From an uncultured Phascolarctobacterium sp. (GTDB taxonomy: Bacteria; Bacillota; Negativicutes; Acidaminococcales; Acidaminococcaceae), in assembly GCA_900545535.1 (NCBI GenBank), contig UQZN01000013.1, positions 1 through 64,000 on the forward strand: a stretch of DNA of 64,000 nt, read 5' to 3'. The notes below the pieces were generated by a model that saw only the letters and a program-made list of their open reading frames with translations, ran no database searches and had not been told where the DNA came from. How positions within the stretch are numbered: position 1 is the stretch's first letter; each line of letters opens with the position of its first letter. Below are positions 25,989 to 33,995 of the stretch, in pieces. Made by a program: the position numbers and the translations under genes.

Positions 25989-26750
25989 TTATCCGAAAAT
26001 ATTTGAAGCTGCTACTTTAGCTTCTACAGTTTTTGTGTATTTGGCATCACGACCATAGCGGGGGTCTGCCATTGCTTTTGTCATTTCAGAAGTGTCTGCG
26101 AAACCAGTAGTAACGCCAGAGTTTGCGCTGCCTAGAACAGAAGCGTTAGATGTACCATTTTTTGCAATCATCTGCGCTTGAATTCCAGCCATGTATTCTT
26201 TAATAACAGGAAGGTCAGCAGTGGTCATAATGTTGTTGAAAGCGGAAACTTGCGCTTCGCCTTGAGTAGCAACAAAGGCTGCCATTTGATTAAAATTTTC
26301 TTCACTGCCAGCATACCCCTTTACGGTAGCGACAAATTTATCTGCTGTGGCTTGAAGGCCTGCAATGCAAGCATCAACAGCCGCTTTAGGATAACCTGCT
26401 TGTTCCAGTTCTTGATACTGTGCTTCTGTGAGGGTTCCTGTTTCATCATAGGTACTTTGGAGAGCTTCAAAGTTCAAACCTTTATCAGTGATGAGTTGTT
26501 TTACTTGTTCGGTAGTAGCTTTTGCTTCTGCTACTTCCTTTTGAATATCCTCAGGGGTTGGAGTTGCTACCTTTGTTTCTTCTTCGGCAGCCTTATCGTC
26601 CGCTTTGTTATCTTCGGATGTTGTTAAGTCTAGATGCTGACCATTACTTATTACTTCTACTTCTGATAAATCAGGTTCAGTTACAGTAGGAGTTTCTTCG
26701 GTTGTCACTTCTTCTGTGACGACCACTTCTTGATTTTCTGTGGTTTCCAT
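25989..26750 (-). CDS. capsid scaffolding / assembly protein (T7 gp9-like)
   Basis: 253 residues with a very acidic, Thr/Glu-rich N-terminus (ENQEVVVTEEVTTEETPTVT) and a helical middle part rich in Ala/Gln/Lys. The C-terminal end carries basic residues (DPRYGRDAKYTKTVEAKVAA). T7 gp9 has the same charge layout and lies between portal and capsid genes. Scaffold proteins fill the procapsid and leave during packaging. AAGGAGG precedes the ATG. Confidence 0.87.
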   Translation of the reverse strand: METTENQEVVVTEEVTTEETPTVTEPDLSEVEVISNGQHLDLTTSEDNKADDKAAEEETKVATPTPEDIQKEVAEAKATTEQVKQLITDKGLNFEALQSTYDETGTLTEAQYQELEQAGYPKAAVDACIAGLQATADKFVATVKGYAGSEENFNQMAAFVATQGEAQVSAFNNIMTTADLPVIKEYMAGIQAQMIAKNGTSNASVLGSANSGVTTGFADTSEMTKAMADPRYGRDAKYTKTVEAKVAASNIFG

Positions 26751-26764
26751 TGGTTCCTCCTTGG

Positions 26765-28294
26765 TTATTGATTGGGAGCCGTCTGTTGCCCTTCTACGAG
26801 GCCTTTGGCGACTTGAGGTGTTGCTGCTTGCGCCATTTGCATCATGGCTTGCTGCTGCATTTCTTCCTGCATTTGTTCGTCTGATTTGACAAGCCCGGTT
26901 GTGTCGAGGTTGTTAGCAGAAGCGAGGGCGAGGGTTATGTTACCCCAGTTGAGCCGCTGCTGGGCGTCGGGGATGTCTTTGACGATGCTTAGGAAGCTGG
27001 TAATTTTACTGAGGTCGTGACCACGACCAAGAGCTTCGATACCTGTTGTGATTGCTGGTTCTACCATATTGTCAGGGATTTGCGGTAACTTTCCGGTAGC
27101 TTGAAGTTGTGCTAACAATCTTCGTACCAGTGGGAGCTGTAATTCCTGCGATAAGATAGAGTAGATACCACCTAAAGTATCTTCAAGTTCTCCTGCTACA
27201 TATCTGATTTCTTCTGCGGTAACACGTTCACCATTTCTTTGAACAGCAGAATTGAGCATAAAAACATAAGACAGCCGAGCTTCAAGAGCGTCTGCTGTCT
27301 GTTTTGCAATTTGCATATCCTGAGTTTTTTGCAGTTGTAAGGTTTGAATGTCCTCTAAGCGTCCGGGAGCAAAACCACCATTTTTAGTTTTGGTAAGTTT
27401 GCGAACCTGAGTAATACCATTAGGATTAACAAGGTTGATTACAGTAGCCGCTATAGCAGCTAACTCAACGATTGCCTTTTGGAGTCCTTCAAGAGACTTG
27501 AGATCACCAAGGTATTCTTCGACATAACTTCGACCATAGGACTCACCATCAAGTTTTACAAGGCGCAGAGGTATCCACGGGCATTTATCTTTAGGATAGT
27601 TATTTTCTGTTCCCGGTATCTGCTTGCCTTCGATTTCTTGGTAGGAGTACATTCTGTCATCTTCGTTACTGTAATAGACATGGGTATAAATTACTATTAC
27701 TTCATCAGGTTTCTTATTGGAGTCGATGAGTTTCCTTACATCAGATGGAAGTGTTGCAACAGTTAGTTTGTCGGTTGCTACGAGTTGGATTAGGTTTCCT
27801 AAGGCATCCCTTTGTATGATGTAGCTGTTGAGCCGATAGAGTTTGATACCACCTTCTTTTGGTGGTAAGAACAGACAACAGTTACCAGCAACTAAAAGCT
27901 GTTTTAGTGCTTCATTGATGGTGACTCTTATTTGGTAGGTTTCGATACAGTTGAGTATGATTTGTTCCATTTGGACAAGCTTTTGCTCAATTTCATACTT
28001 TGCGTTTGCGTCTGCTTCAAAATATGCTGCAAGATCATCACGCAAAGTAAGTTTGTAAAAAGGTGCATTAGGAGGAAACAATGCTAAGAGCAATTTTGCT
28101 GTTAGGTTATTTAAACCTCTAGCACCAACGGACTGATGAGGTGTCTCATACGTTGTATCTTTATTGTCACTTTCTTTAGGGAATAGGGAAGGAATTGTGT
28201 ATTTAGCACAGTCTTCCGCTCGGGTGACATAGGCCTTGCGGTCATTTTCTAATCGTTCGTAAATTTCTTTTGCAGTTTCGACAATTTCTACCAT
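26765..28294 (-). CDS. portal (head-tail connector) protein, T7 gp8-like
   Basis: 509 residues (T7 gp8 is 536). Features of the family: YVTRAEDCAKYTIPSLFPKE near the N-terminus, SVGARGLNNLTAKLLLALFP, and the helical stem around ERVTAEEIRYVAGELEDTLG with GGIYSILSQELQLPLVRRLL next. It ends with a Gln-rich tail (QMQEEMQQQAMMQMAQAATP). It forms the 12-mer through which DNA enters and leaves the head. The start overlaps the stop of the gp7.3-like gene (TAATG). Confidence 0.95.
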   Translation of the reverse strand: MVEIVETAKEIYERLENDRKAYVTRAEDCAKYTIPSLFPKESDNKDTTYETPHQSVGARGLNNLTAKLLLALFPPNAPFYKLTLRDDLAAYFEADANAKYEIEQKLVQMEQIILNCIETYQIRVTINEALKQLLVAGNCCLFLPPKEGGIKLYRLNSYIIQRDALGNLIQLVATDKLTVATLPSDVRKLIDSNKKPDEVIVIYTHVYYSNEDDRMYSYQEIEGKQIPGTENNYPKDKCPWIPLRLVKLDGESYGRSYVEEYLGDLKSLEGLQKAIVELAAIAATVINLVNPNGITQVRKLTKTKNGGFAPGRLEDIQTLQLQKTQDMQIAKQTADALEARLSYVFMLNSAVQRNGERVTAEEIRYVAGELEDTLGGIYSILSQELQLPLVRRLLAQLQATGKLPQIPDNMVEPAITTGIEALGRGHDLSKITSFLSIVKDIPDAQQRLNWGNITLALASANNLDTTGLVKSDEQMQEEMQQQAMMQMAQAATPQVAKGLVEGQQTAPNQ

Positions 28295-28479
28295 TAGATG
28301 TTTAACCCGGTTCCTCTGGTATTGTTGATACCGATAGTAAGGTTTTGTTTACCGGATTTCCTCTTTTTAGGTGTAGTTGCTGTATCGACATCTGCTTGTA
28401 CATTTGTCTCTACAACAGGAGGAGCAGGAGCGGCAGCAACAGGAGCAGGGGTATTTTTAATCTTAGGTTTATTACACAT
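28294..28479 (-). CDS. T7 gp7.3-like small virion (ejection) protein
   Basis: 61 residues: a Pro/Ala/Val-rich linker (NTPAPVAAAPAPPVVETNVQ) and the basic C-terminus KKRKSGKQNLTIGINNTRGT followed by GLNI. T7 gp7.3 also ends in a KK-rich segment followed by a Gly-rich ...GGINI terminus and lies directly before the portal gene. In T7 it is a virion protein needed for adsorption and is released into the cell. It starts with MCNKPK, like the neighbouring gp6.7-like protein MCFKVK, so the two may share ancestry. Confidence 0.7.
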   Translation of the reverse strand: MCNKPKIKNTPAPVAAAPAPPVVETNVQADVDTATTPKKRKSGKQNLTIGINNTRGTGLNI

Positions 28480-28492
28480 AGTCTCTCCTGTT

Positions 28493-28690
28493 CTACATAT
28501 TTACTGGGTTATAACCAGTTGAGGTAGGATTGAGTTTAATTTTTAAAGCATCCCTACCTTTTCTTTTGTAAGCGTCATCCCCACCACCGTAAACAGGGGC
28601 TTCCGGCTCAGTTGCTTCTGTTTGAGGAAGTAATTGAGTGGCTGTCATTTGAGTGTTTGTGACGCTCGGTGTTTTTACTTTAAAACACAT
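28493..28690 (-). CDS. T7 gp6.7-like small virion (ejection) protein
   Basis: 65 residues beginning MCFKVKTPSVTNTQMTATQL with YGGGDDAYKRKGRDALKIKL in the second half. T7 gp6.7 begins MCFSPKIKTPKMDTNQIRAV and also carries an FGGSSDE-like segment and an SGRKGL motif. Position (between exonuclease and portal) is the same. T7 gp6.7 is packed in the virion and ejected early. The start overlaps the upstream stop as TAATG. Confidence 0.75.
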   Translation of the reverse strand: MCFKVKTPSVTNTQMTATQLLPQTEATEPEAPVYGGGDDAYKRKGRDALKIKLNPTSTGYNPVNM

Positions 28691-28905
28691 TAAGTTTCGT
28701 AGTCCTCCTCATCGGGTGGATTTGCTAAAGCTTCTACTACTTCTAAGACTGCCTGTACGCCTTTCATGTATCCAATATGTTCATCATTGTTTGCGTGTTG
28801 CTTTCTCATCAGTTCGGAGAAACTAAAGACTTGCTTGAGATACGCTAAGGCTCCTTTAGGAACTAAAGGAACCATAGGGTCTTCGAGGTTGAATATAAGT
28901 ATCAC
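28690..28905 (-). CDS. small phage protein at the T7 gene 6.5 position
   Basis: Up to 71 residues. The conserved part is PKGALAYLKQVFSFSELMRK, then NNDEHIGYMKGVQAVLEVVE. I do not know its function. It is the first gene after the tandem phage promoters at 28911-28958. The start is unclear: a GTG at 28905 lies almost on the ribosome-binding purines (GAGAGGAAGTG), and the next ATG is at 28875. The gene's place in front of gp6.7/7.3/portal parallels T7 gene 6.5. Confidence 0.6.
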   Translation of the reverse strand: MILIFNLEDPMVPLVPKGALAYLKQVFSFSELMRKQHANNDEHIGYMKGVQAVLEVVEALANPPDEEDYET

Positions 28906-28910
28906 TTCCT

Positions 28911-28932
28911 CTCTCTTGTATCTGGAACAATA
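28911..28932 (-). promoter_or_regulatory. phage RNA polymerase promoter for the structural genes (strong form)
   Basis: Minus strand TATTGTTCCAGATACAAGAG followed by AG: one mismatch from the shared TTGTTCCACATACAAGAG element, with the purine-rich GAGAGAGG start region that resembles the T7 GGGAGA. It drives gp6.5-like, gp6.7, gp7.3, portal, scaffold and capsid. Confidence 0.72.
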
Positions 28933-28939
28933 GTCATTT

Positions 28940-28958
28940 CGTTATATATGGAACAATT
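28940..28958 (-). promoter_or_regulatory. phage RNA polymerase promoter (weak form), tandem partner
   Basis: Minus strand TAATTGTTCCATATATAAC. The core is kept but the start region reads ATAACG. It lies upstream of the strong site at 28911-28932, inside the 3' end of the exonuclease gene. Confidence 0.6.
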
Positions 28959-29712
28959 AAGGATGCCATATTATTGGGTGCTTGGTTTTGAAGTCGTAGT
29001 CGGATGCTCTGAGTATCCTTGCGACTCTGGCCTGTACCAAGGCATCTTTTTCGGTAAGTCCTTTTTTCTCGAAAGCACTGACTACGGTTGCCCATGTGGC
29101 TCCTTCTTTATCCAAGAGTTTTTGTGCTGATACTGGCCCCATACCCGGACAGCCTTTGTAGTTATCAGTGACATCACCTATCAATGTTTGATAGAGGTGC
29201 CAATAGTTAGCCTGTTCGGTAGTGATGTCGTAAAATTCATTTCTCAGGAAATCATAGAAGCGACCAGGGATTGTTTTGAAATCTTTGTCACCGCTTATGA
29301 TAACGGTGTTGGCTTTGAGTGTTGCAAGGATACCTATACAATCGTCGGCTTCCAGTCCGGGTCTTTGGTAGCAGGTATAGTTGGCTTCTACCCATTGTTT
29401 AACGGCGTAGTAACAGACAGGCTTGCGTTTGTCTGCCCGATTGATTTTATAAGTGGGCAGGATCTTCATACGGAAATTATCAGTGTCCGAAAAGCACATG
29501 ATGATTTCGTATTTGCCTTCGTATTTGTAGTGTTTGAGGACTTTGTCTGTGAGGCTTAGTATCGTTTCGTCGACTTTGGCTTGGGCTTCTCCTGCGTCGG
29601 CATGGAGTGTCCAGAGGTCATTGCCCCAATGAATTGGAGTTTCGACGGATGAGGTTGCCCGGAATACGACCATATCAGCATCAAAGAGGATTTTCAGGGG
29701 TTCTTTAGACAT
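28957..29712 (-). CDS. 5'-3' exonuclease (T7 gp6-like, PIN/FEN family)
   Basis: 251 residues with the acidic metal sites of the flap-nuclease family: FDADMVVFRA near the N-terminus, LEADDCIGILA, VIISGDKDFKTIPG and LIGDVTDNYKGCPGMGPVSA. The last is the helix-hairpin-helix DNA-binding region. T7 gp6 removes RNA primers and degrades host DNA. T7 gp6 is about 300 residues. The gene overlaps the upstream small gene by 8 bases and holds part of the phage promoter pair in its last codons. Confidence 0.92.
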   Translation of the reverse strand: MSKEPLKILFDADMVVFRATSSVETPIHWGNDLWTLHADAGEAQAKVDETILSLTDKVLKHYKYEGKYEIIMCFSDTDNFRMKILPTYKINRADKRKPVCYYAVKQWVEANYTCYQRPGLEADDCIGILATLKANTVIISGDKDFKTIPGRFYDFLRNEFYDITTEQANYWHLYQTLIGDVTDNYKGCPGMGPVSAQKLLDKEGATWATVVSAFEKKGLTEKDALVQARVARILRASDYDFKTKHPIIWHP

Positions 29713-29938
29713 TCTTGTAGTCGCCTTTCTTTGCCAGCCAGTCCTCTGCGGAAATATCTTTATATTCAGCGGGTCTGTTTACGTCAATGCAACGCACTAA
29801 ACACTTGCTTTTATCTAAAATTTCTGGGTAGTATTTAAACCCCCTACGTAAAAGTGTGGTGGCTGCTCCTTTGCTTCTTCGGATTATGTGGGTGTCAGGG
29901 TAGCCATTAGTTAAGTATGTATATATTACATAAATCAT
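29705..29938 (-). CDS. small phage protein of unknown function
   Basis: 77 residues (YVIYTYLTNGYPDTHIIRRS ... KYYPEILDKSKCLVRCIDVN), between the ligase and exonuclease genes and overlapping the latter by 8 bases. No motif or transmembrane segment that I recognise. Likely part of the replication/host-takeover block by position. Confidence 0.6.
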   Translation of the reverse strand: MIYVIYTYLTNGYPDTHIIRRSKGAATTLLRRGFKYYPEILDKSKCLVRCIDVNRPAEYKDISAEDWLAKKGDYKNV

Positions 29939-29941
29939 TTC

Positions 29942-30883
29942 TTAAAAGTCTCCTTCTGTTTTATCGTGGCGTATGCCTTTAAACCTTGGTTCCCTCAGGA
30001 CACCTTTGGTACTCTCGGTCATAGCGTCGATTTGCACGATTTTACCGACGATTTCATCATAGAAAAATTCAGACCACCAGCGTTTCCGTTGGTCATCCGT
30101 GAGCCCTGTACCGACAGTTACCGTTTTACCATCCCGGAACTGACAGACAAGCGCACCTACCATGCCTTTATATTTGCCGGTTCCTTCTTGGAGCGACAGG
30201 ACTTTCAGGTCATAACTGATACCCTGCTTGATTTTCAGCATGGTTTCATTGCGTTTACCGGGATAGTAGCCGGAGTTTGGGTCTCGGACAACTAAACCTT
30301 CACCTCCAGCTTTCCAAACTTTGTCAGCGGCTTTGTCGATGTCTGACCATGTGTAGGCGTAGTATTGAGGGACGAGGTAGGTGTGGCAATAATTGTGTTG
30401 CCATCCTTCGAGGTCATCCAGTGCTTTATAGCGTTCTTCATAAGGGCGCACTTCACAGGCACTCCAAAATTCGTCAGGGCTAAGGGAGTCGTGGATGTAG
30501 GCGGCTACTTCGTAGTGCTGGGCTTTAGTGTCCCGGCACCAGCCACTGATCGTCGGTTGTGGCACACCTTTAGCGTAACCTTCAAAGATGATAACGTCCG
30601 TGCAGAGTGCCATTGAGATGTCGTACAGTTCCGGTTTAAGGTGTTCAAGGCTCAGATATTCTTCACCTGTGCGGCTAAAGATATGGACACTTGTGGTATC
30701 ACATACGGCAAAACAAAAGACACCATCAAGTTTCTCTGAGTACATCAAGGGAAACTGAGGTGCCTTTTTGTTATTCATCTTTTCACGAGGTAGACAGAGC
30801 TGGACAAGGTGTGCCTTATCACGAGGAAAGTTTGGGTAATAGTCGAAGAAGGTCTTAGAGGTTTTCTTTTTCGGGGTTGCCAT
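29942..30883 (-). CDS. ATP-dependent DNA ligase (T7 gp1.3-like)
   Basis: The nucleotidyltransferase motifs are visible: motif I SEKLDGVF with the adenylated Lys (~residue 45), motif III VIIFEGYA, motif IV GLVVRDP, motif V MLKIKQ. An OB-fold domain follows (KYKGMVGALVCQFRDGKTVT). At 313 residues it is a little shorter than T7 ligase (359). It seals Okazaki fragments. I use the ATG at 30883 (after AGGAGGAACCCA) and not the upstream ATG at 30925, which would lie inside the preceding cysteine-rich gene; the real overlap is 29 bases. Confidence 0.93.
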   Translation of the reverse strand: MATPKKKTSKTFFDYYPNFPRDKAHLVQLCLPREKMNNKKAPQFPLMYSEKLDGVFCFAVCDTTSVHIFSRTGEEYLSLEHLKPELYDISMALCTDVIIFEGYAKGVPQPTISGWCRDTKAQHYEVAAYIHDSLSPDEFWSACEVRPYEERYKALDDLEGWQHNYCHTYLVPQYYAYTWSDIDKAADKVWKAGGEGLVVRDPNSGYYPGKRNETMLKIKQGISYDLKVLSLQEGTGKYKGMVGALVCQFRDGKTVTVGTGLTDDQRKRWWSEFFYDEIVGKIVQIDAMTESTKGVLREPRFKGIRHDKTEGDF

Positions 30884-31118
30884 TGGGTTCCTCCTTCTGA
30901 TACAAGCCGCACTTACAGACACCATAAGACCTCATATATCTACAGGGACAGACGGTGTCTTCGTTGCGGACGTTTTGACAGGGACAATACATTCTGCCGT
31001 ATTTGGTTACTTGTCCTAAAAATTTGTCTGAGAGGGCATCAAGGCGTTCCTCAGAGCGTATTGAGTATCCGTTGGTGGCGGCTATAGCTTGAAGTTCTTT
31101 TTTGTAATGTGGAGTCAT
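30855..31118 (-). CDS. ferredoxin:thioredoxin reductase catalytic-chain-like protein
   Basis: 87 residues with the signature of the FTR catalytic subunit: YCPC (residues ~44-47), VCPC (~56-59) and VCKCGLY (~67-73), that is CPC ... CPC ... CxC. In plant, cyanobacterial and anaerobe FTRs these cysteines hold a [4Fe-4S] cluster next to a redox disulfide that reduces thioredoxin using ferredoxin electrons. The N-terminal helix (YKKELQAIAATNGYSIRSEE) also fits the family. It starts on the stop of a zinc-ribbon gene (TAATG) in the same block as the DNA polymerase and the anaerobic ribonucleotide reductase. The spacing between the first two CPC motifs is shorter than I expect for plant FTR. Confidence 0.75.
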   Translation of the reverse strand: MTPHYKKELQAIAATNGYSIRSEERLDALSDKFLGQVTKYGRMYCPCQNVRNEDTVCPCRYMRSYGVCKCGLYQKEEPNGNPEKENL

Positions 31119-31276
31119 TATTTACCTCCACCTGTAATATCTTTAGTTTTCAAAGTGTAACCGCAAGGACACTGAATAGTGACTTTAGCGGGTTCTACAA
31201 GGTTACCTAAGGTAAGCAAAGGTCTACCGCATTTAGGACAGGAAATATCAACAGTAACAGCTTTTTTCTTAGTCAT
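31118..31276 (-). CDS. small zinc-ribbon protein
   Basis: A 52-codon product: DISCPKCGRPLLTLGNLVEP ... TIQCPCGYTLKTKDITGGGK. Two CxxC/CxC knuckles (CPKC, CPC) about 20 residues apart make a zinc ribbon, or less likely a second Fe-S/redox site. ATG overlaps the upstream stop as ATGA, and its TAA overlaps the next ATG. Function unknown; possibly DNA-binding or related to the FTR-like protein it is coupled to. Confidence 0.65.
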   Translation of the reverse strand: MTKKKAVTVDISCPKCGRPLLTLGNLVEPAKVTIQCPCGYTLKTKDITGGGK

Positions 31277-31650
31277 TCACTTTTGATCTCCTTAGCTACC
31301 TTAATGATTTTTTCTGCTACTTTATCAAGGGCTTTATCAACAGTTTCCCCGGTGACCTGTAGGTTATGCGGGGTTACCTGTTTGGCGATCAGCATTTTGT
31401 ACATGGTGTCTTTAGAGGGTGCAAGGAATGCTAAAAGGGAAGTTGCAATAAATAATACACTGAAAATGGTAATAACAATTTTTTGGATTTTATTTTCTTG
31501 TTTTGTTGATAAATCAGCTTCAATAAAATAGAGTGAAAGGAAGAAAGTCAACAAGAGTCCCAGCATCACTACACATATAGGGGTTAGTTGTAGCTTTTCC
31601 ACCAAGTCTATCCAATAGAAAACCATAGGGTCAATAATAGGTTCATACAT
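31273..31650 (-). CDS. membrane protein with two transmembrane helices and a charged tail
   Basis: 125 residues: TM1 around LTPICVVMLGLLLTFFLSLY, TM2 around KIVITIFSVLFIATSLLAFL, then a Lys/Glu-rich helical tail (VDKALDKVAEKIIKVAKEIK). AAGGAGG precedes the ATG. Topology resembles holins, but the gene lies in the replication block next to a secreted 3D-domain protein and not in the lysis block. Either a second lysis pair or a membrane protein for host takeover is possible. Confidence 0.6.
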   Translation of the reverse strand: MYEPIIDPMVFYWIDLVEKLQLTPICVVMLGLLLTFFLSLYFIEADLSTKQENKIQKIVITIFSVLFIATSLLAFLAPSKDTMYKMLIAKQVTPHNLQVTGETVDKALDKVAEKIIKVAKEIKSE

Positions 31651-31664
31651 AATTAATTTCCTCC

Positions 31665-31985
31665 TTAGTAGTAAACCCTGACAATCCTTTGCTGTCTGCC
31701 GAAGTTTATAGCATCCCTGTAATTGTCAAAGTAAATATCAATTTTGTTTGTATAACCGCCACCGAAGCGGTCTTCAACGGTATAGATGTGTCCGTCGATT
31801 TTCACTTGGGTACCAAAAGGTAAATGGTCGGCGGCTATTGTGCGTCCTTGGGTTGCCCTAGTGCCACTTGCGGTTATCCCATCAGCCTTCCCGCATTCCT
31901 CAACGGATGCAGTGTAGGCTGTGAGCGTGACATCCTGAAAGTAAAAGGCGGCTAAGAGTGTACATAAAATCAGTGACAATCGCAC
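31665..31985 (-). CDS. secreted 3D-domain (YabE/YocH-like) cell-wall protein
   Basis: 106 residues with a signal peptide (LSLILCTLLAAFYFQDVTLT) followed directly by a 3D domain: TAYTASVEECGKADGITASG ... IAADHLPFGTQVKIDGHIYT ... IDIYFDNYRDAINFG. The conserved Asp residues (VEDRFGGGYTNKIDIYFDN) belong to the double-psi-barrel MltA-like fold found in stationary-phase autolysins and resuscitation factors. A GTG start at 31985 overlaps the end of the DNA polymerase gene by 16 bases. It may weaken peptidoglycan late in infection; a catalytic role is not certain. Confidence 0.75.
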   Translation of the reverse strand: MRLSLILCTLLAAFYFQDVTLTAYTASVEECGKADGITASGTRATQGRTIAADHLPFGTQVKIDGHIYTVEDRFGGGYTNKIDIYFDNYRDAINFGRQQRIVRVYY

Positions 31986-33841
31986 CAGTTTTTACCTATC
32001 TTTCCTTCGGTATCCAGTTGTACCCGGAAACCAAAAAATTCCTGTGCCTGTCTCATAGAGTCCTGAGCTACCTTGACGACTGTTTCGGCAATCTCTTGTG
32101 TCCGACAGGCTACCTGCACTTCATCGTGTACCCAAGCCATATACTGAAAGTCAGCTCCATGGTCAAGTCCAAGTGCTATAAGGTTTTCTTCGAGGAGCAG
32201 TATCCACTTTTTGCAGATCAAGGCACCCGCAGATTGCAGGAGCAGGTTGAGCGCAGAGTGGAGCGAGCGTACTTGCAGGGGACGACCATCAAGGCCTTTG
32301 AGATACCTGCGTTTCCATTTGGTGACTTTGCCGTGATATTCTTCGGCGACCAGAGCGTTGGTGATGGCTGCTTTGAGGTCAGCGATAGCTGGGGTCTTGG
32401 AGAGAAATTCCCGCTTAAGACGTTTGCCGTCTTTGGGTGTGCCATGAACGATTTTACCGATTTTGCCGTCGCCTGCACCATATAAAAAGGCATAAATGAA
32501 GGTTTTGGCTTGGTTACGTTCGGGCAGCCCTGCGGCGAGCTGGTTTGCGGTGTGGATGTCGCCGTTGAGGATTTCATGGGCGTAGGCTCCGTTGTCATAA
32601 GGGTACATGAAGTGAGCCAGACAGCGCAGTTCCAGACCAGATGCGTCAACGCCTACCTGAAACCAGCCATCTGGGGCTTTGAACAAGCTGCGACATTCTT
32701 TGCCATATGGACTACCTACGGCTGGCACTTGGGCGACATTGGGTGAGGCGTGGGTAGCTCTGCCGGTAACTGCACCACAGGGGTTGACTGTGCCGTGGAT
32801 ACGCCCATCGGCTTTGACACATTTGAGCCAGCCATATTTGCCGTCGCTGAGCTGGCCGAGGCGTTTGGTGAGCATGAGGTATTCCTCGAAGACTCCTGCA
32901 AGTTTGCGGAGTTCTTCTGGTGCTTCTTTGTCGGTCTTTAAGTAACCAAAGGTGATGTCGTCGATTTTGAGGCGATCTGTACCTTCCTCAAAAAGTTCTT
33001 CGTTATCGGGGGTATAGTTGAAGTGGTTTTTGATAAGCCATTCAATTTGCTGACGGCTATTGGGGTTGAAGTCTTTGTATTTCTGTATCGGTACGCCTTT
33101 GACGTAACCTTTAGTTTTGTTGTCTCGTTTTGGTATGAATACTTTGTCAGGAATAAGTGGTACTTGCTGCCTGAGGATGGCATCGAGGGTGGCATGGCGG
33201 CTCCTGAGGGAGACTTCTAGCTCTTGAGCTGCAAAGACATCAAAGGGGAAGCCGTTGCTTTCTTGTTTTGCCATGAGCCATTGGGCTTGATGTTCCAGTG
33301 CGATGGGAGCTTCTGGGTAGTTTTTGCTCATCAGTTTTTCATAGAGTTTTTTGGTGACGACTACGTCTTGGATGCAGTAGGTGAGCATTTCTTCGGAGTA
33401 GTGCGACCACGCATCGGCGGTTTCTTCGGCGTAGGTTCCTTTGAGTTCTCCAAGGCGATAACCCCATGCTTTGAGGCTGTGGGAACCATAGAGTTTACCG
33501 GGCAACTTGCCTGTGCGAAGAAGGCCATTGTCGCTGTCTTTGATATTTCCATAAATCAGGCGGGATAGGACAAGTGTATCCACGACATTCCCTTGGAGTG
33601 CATAGGGCACTTTAAAGTCGTGGGGATAGAGCTTTGTCAGAACAGGTAGGTCGTAGTTGATGACATTATGACCACAAATAAATTCACCCTCCCGGATTGC
33701 CTCTAGGAGCCGTTTGGCTCCCAGATGGACTTCCGAGGGGCGATATTTTGTGACTTTGTTATTTTCATCAATGATGACCATACAATGTGCTTGGGTAACC
33801 GTGTCTAAAAGACCATTTGCTTCAATGTCGAAAAAGAGCAT
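31970..33841 (-). CDS. DNA polymerase, family A (T7 gp5-like)
   Basis: Contains the 3'-5' exonuclease sites (FDIEANGLLD, CGHNVINYDLP, TYCIQDVVVTKKLY). The polymerase motifs A (VGVDASGLELRCLAHFM), B (QAKTFIYAFLYGAGDGKIGK) and C (WVHDEVQVAC) are also present. At 623 residues it is about 80 shorter than T7 gp5 (704). Part of the deficit is in the thumb, between FIPKRDNKTKGYVKGVPIQK and DFNPNSRQQI. T7 has a longer insert there that binds host thioredoxin. It replicates the phage genome with the gp4-like and gp2.5-like proteins encoded just upstream. Confidence 0.95.
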   Translation of the reverse strand: MLFFDIEANGLLDTVTQAHCMVIIDENNKVTKYRPSEVHLGAKRLLEAIREGEFICGHNVINYDLPVLTKLYPHDFKVPYALQGNVVDTLVLSRLIYGNIKDSDNGLLRTGKLPGKLYGSHSLKAWGYRLGELKGTYAEETADAWSHYSEEMLTYCIQDVVVTKKLYEKLMSKNYPEAPIALEHQAQWLMAKQESNGFPFDVFAAQELEVSLRSRHATLDAILRQQVPLIPDKVFIPKRDNKTKGYVKGVPIQKYKDFNPNSRQQIEWLIKNHFNYTPDNEELFEEGTDRLKIDDITFGYLKTDKEAPEELRKLAGVFEEYLMLTKRLGQLSDGKYGWLKCVKADGRIHGTVNPCGAVTGRATHASPNVAQVPAVGSPYGKECRSLFKAPDGWFQVGVDASGLELRCLAHFMYPYDNGAYAHEILNGDIHTANQLAAGLPERNQAKTFIYAFLYGAGDGKIGKIVHGTPKDGKRLKREFLSKTPAIADLKAAITNALVAEEYHGKVTKWKRRYLKGLDGRPLQVRSLHSALNLLLQSAGALICKKWILLLEENLIALGLDHGADFQYMAWVHDEVQVACRTQEIAETVVKVAQDSMRQAQEFFGFRVQLDTEGKIGKNWCDCH

Positions 33842-33994
33842 TTACAGGTACTTTCTTTGCAGTTCTGCGTTTTCATCTTCAAGGGTTAAGATGTCTTTAC
33901 GCATTTTTGTTACGGCTTTGGTGTTGGCTTCAATCAATGCTTTTGCCATTTTGATCTGTTGCTTCAAGCACCATTTTTGCATACCGAAAAACAT
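33842..33994 (-). CDS. small basic coiled-coil protein
   Basis: A 50-residue frame between nrdD and the polymerase gene, with its stop directly adjoining the polymerase ATG. The product (FFGMQKWCLKQQIKMAKALI then TKMRKDILTLEDENAELQRK) is helical with a leucine-heptad pattern. No homologue known to me. It fills the gap exactly, which supports it being real. Confidence 0.5.
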   Translation of the reverse strand: MFFGMQKWCLKQQIKMAKALIEANTKAVTKMRKDILTLEDENAELQRKYL

Positions 33995-33995
33995 T

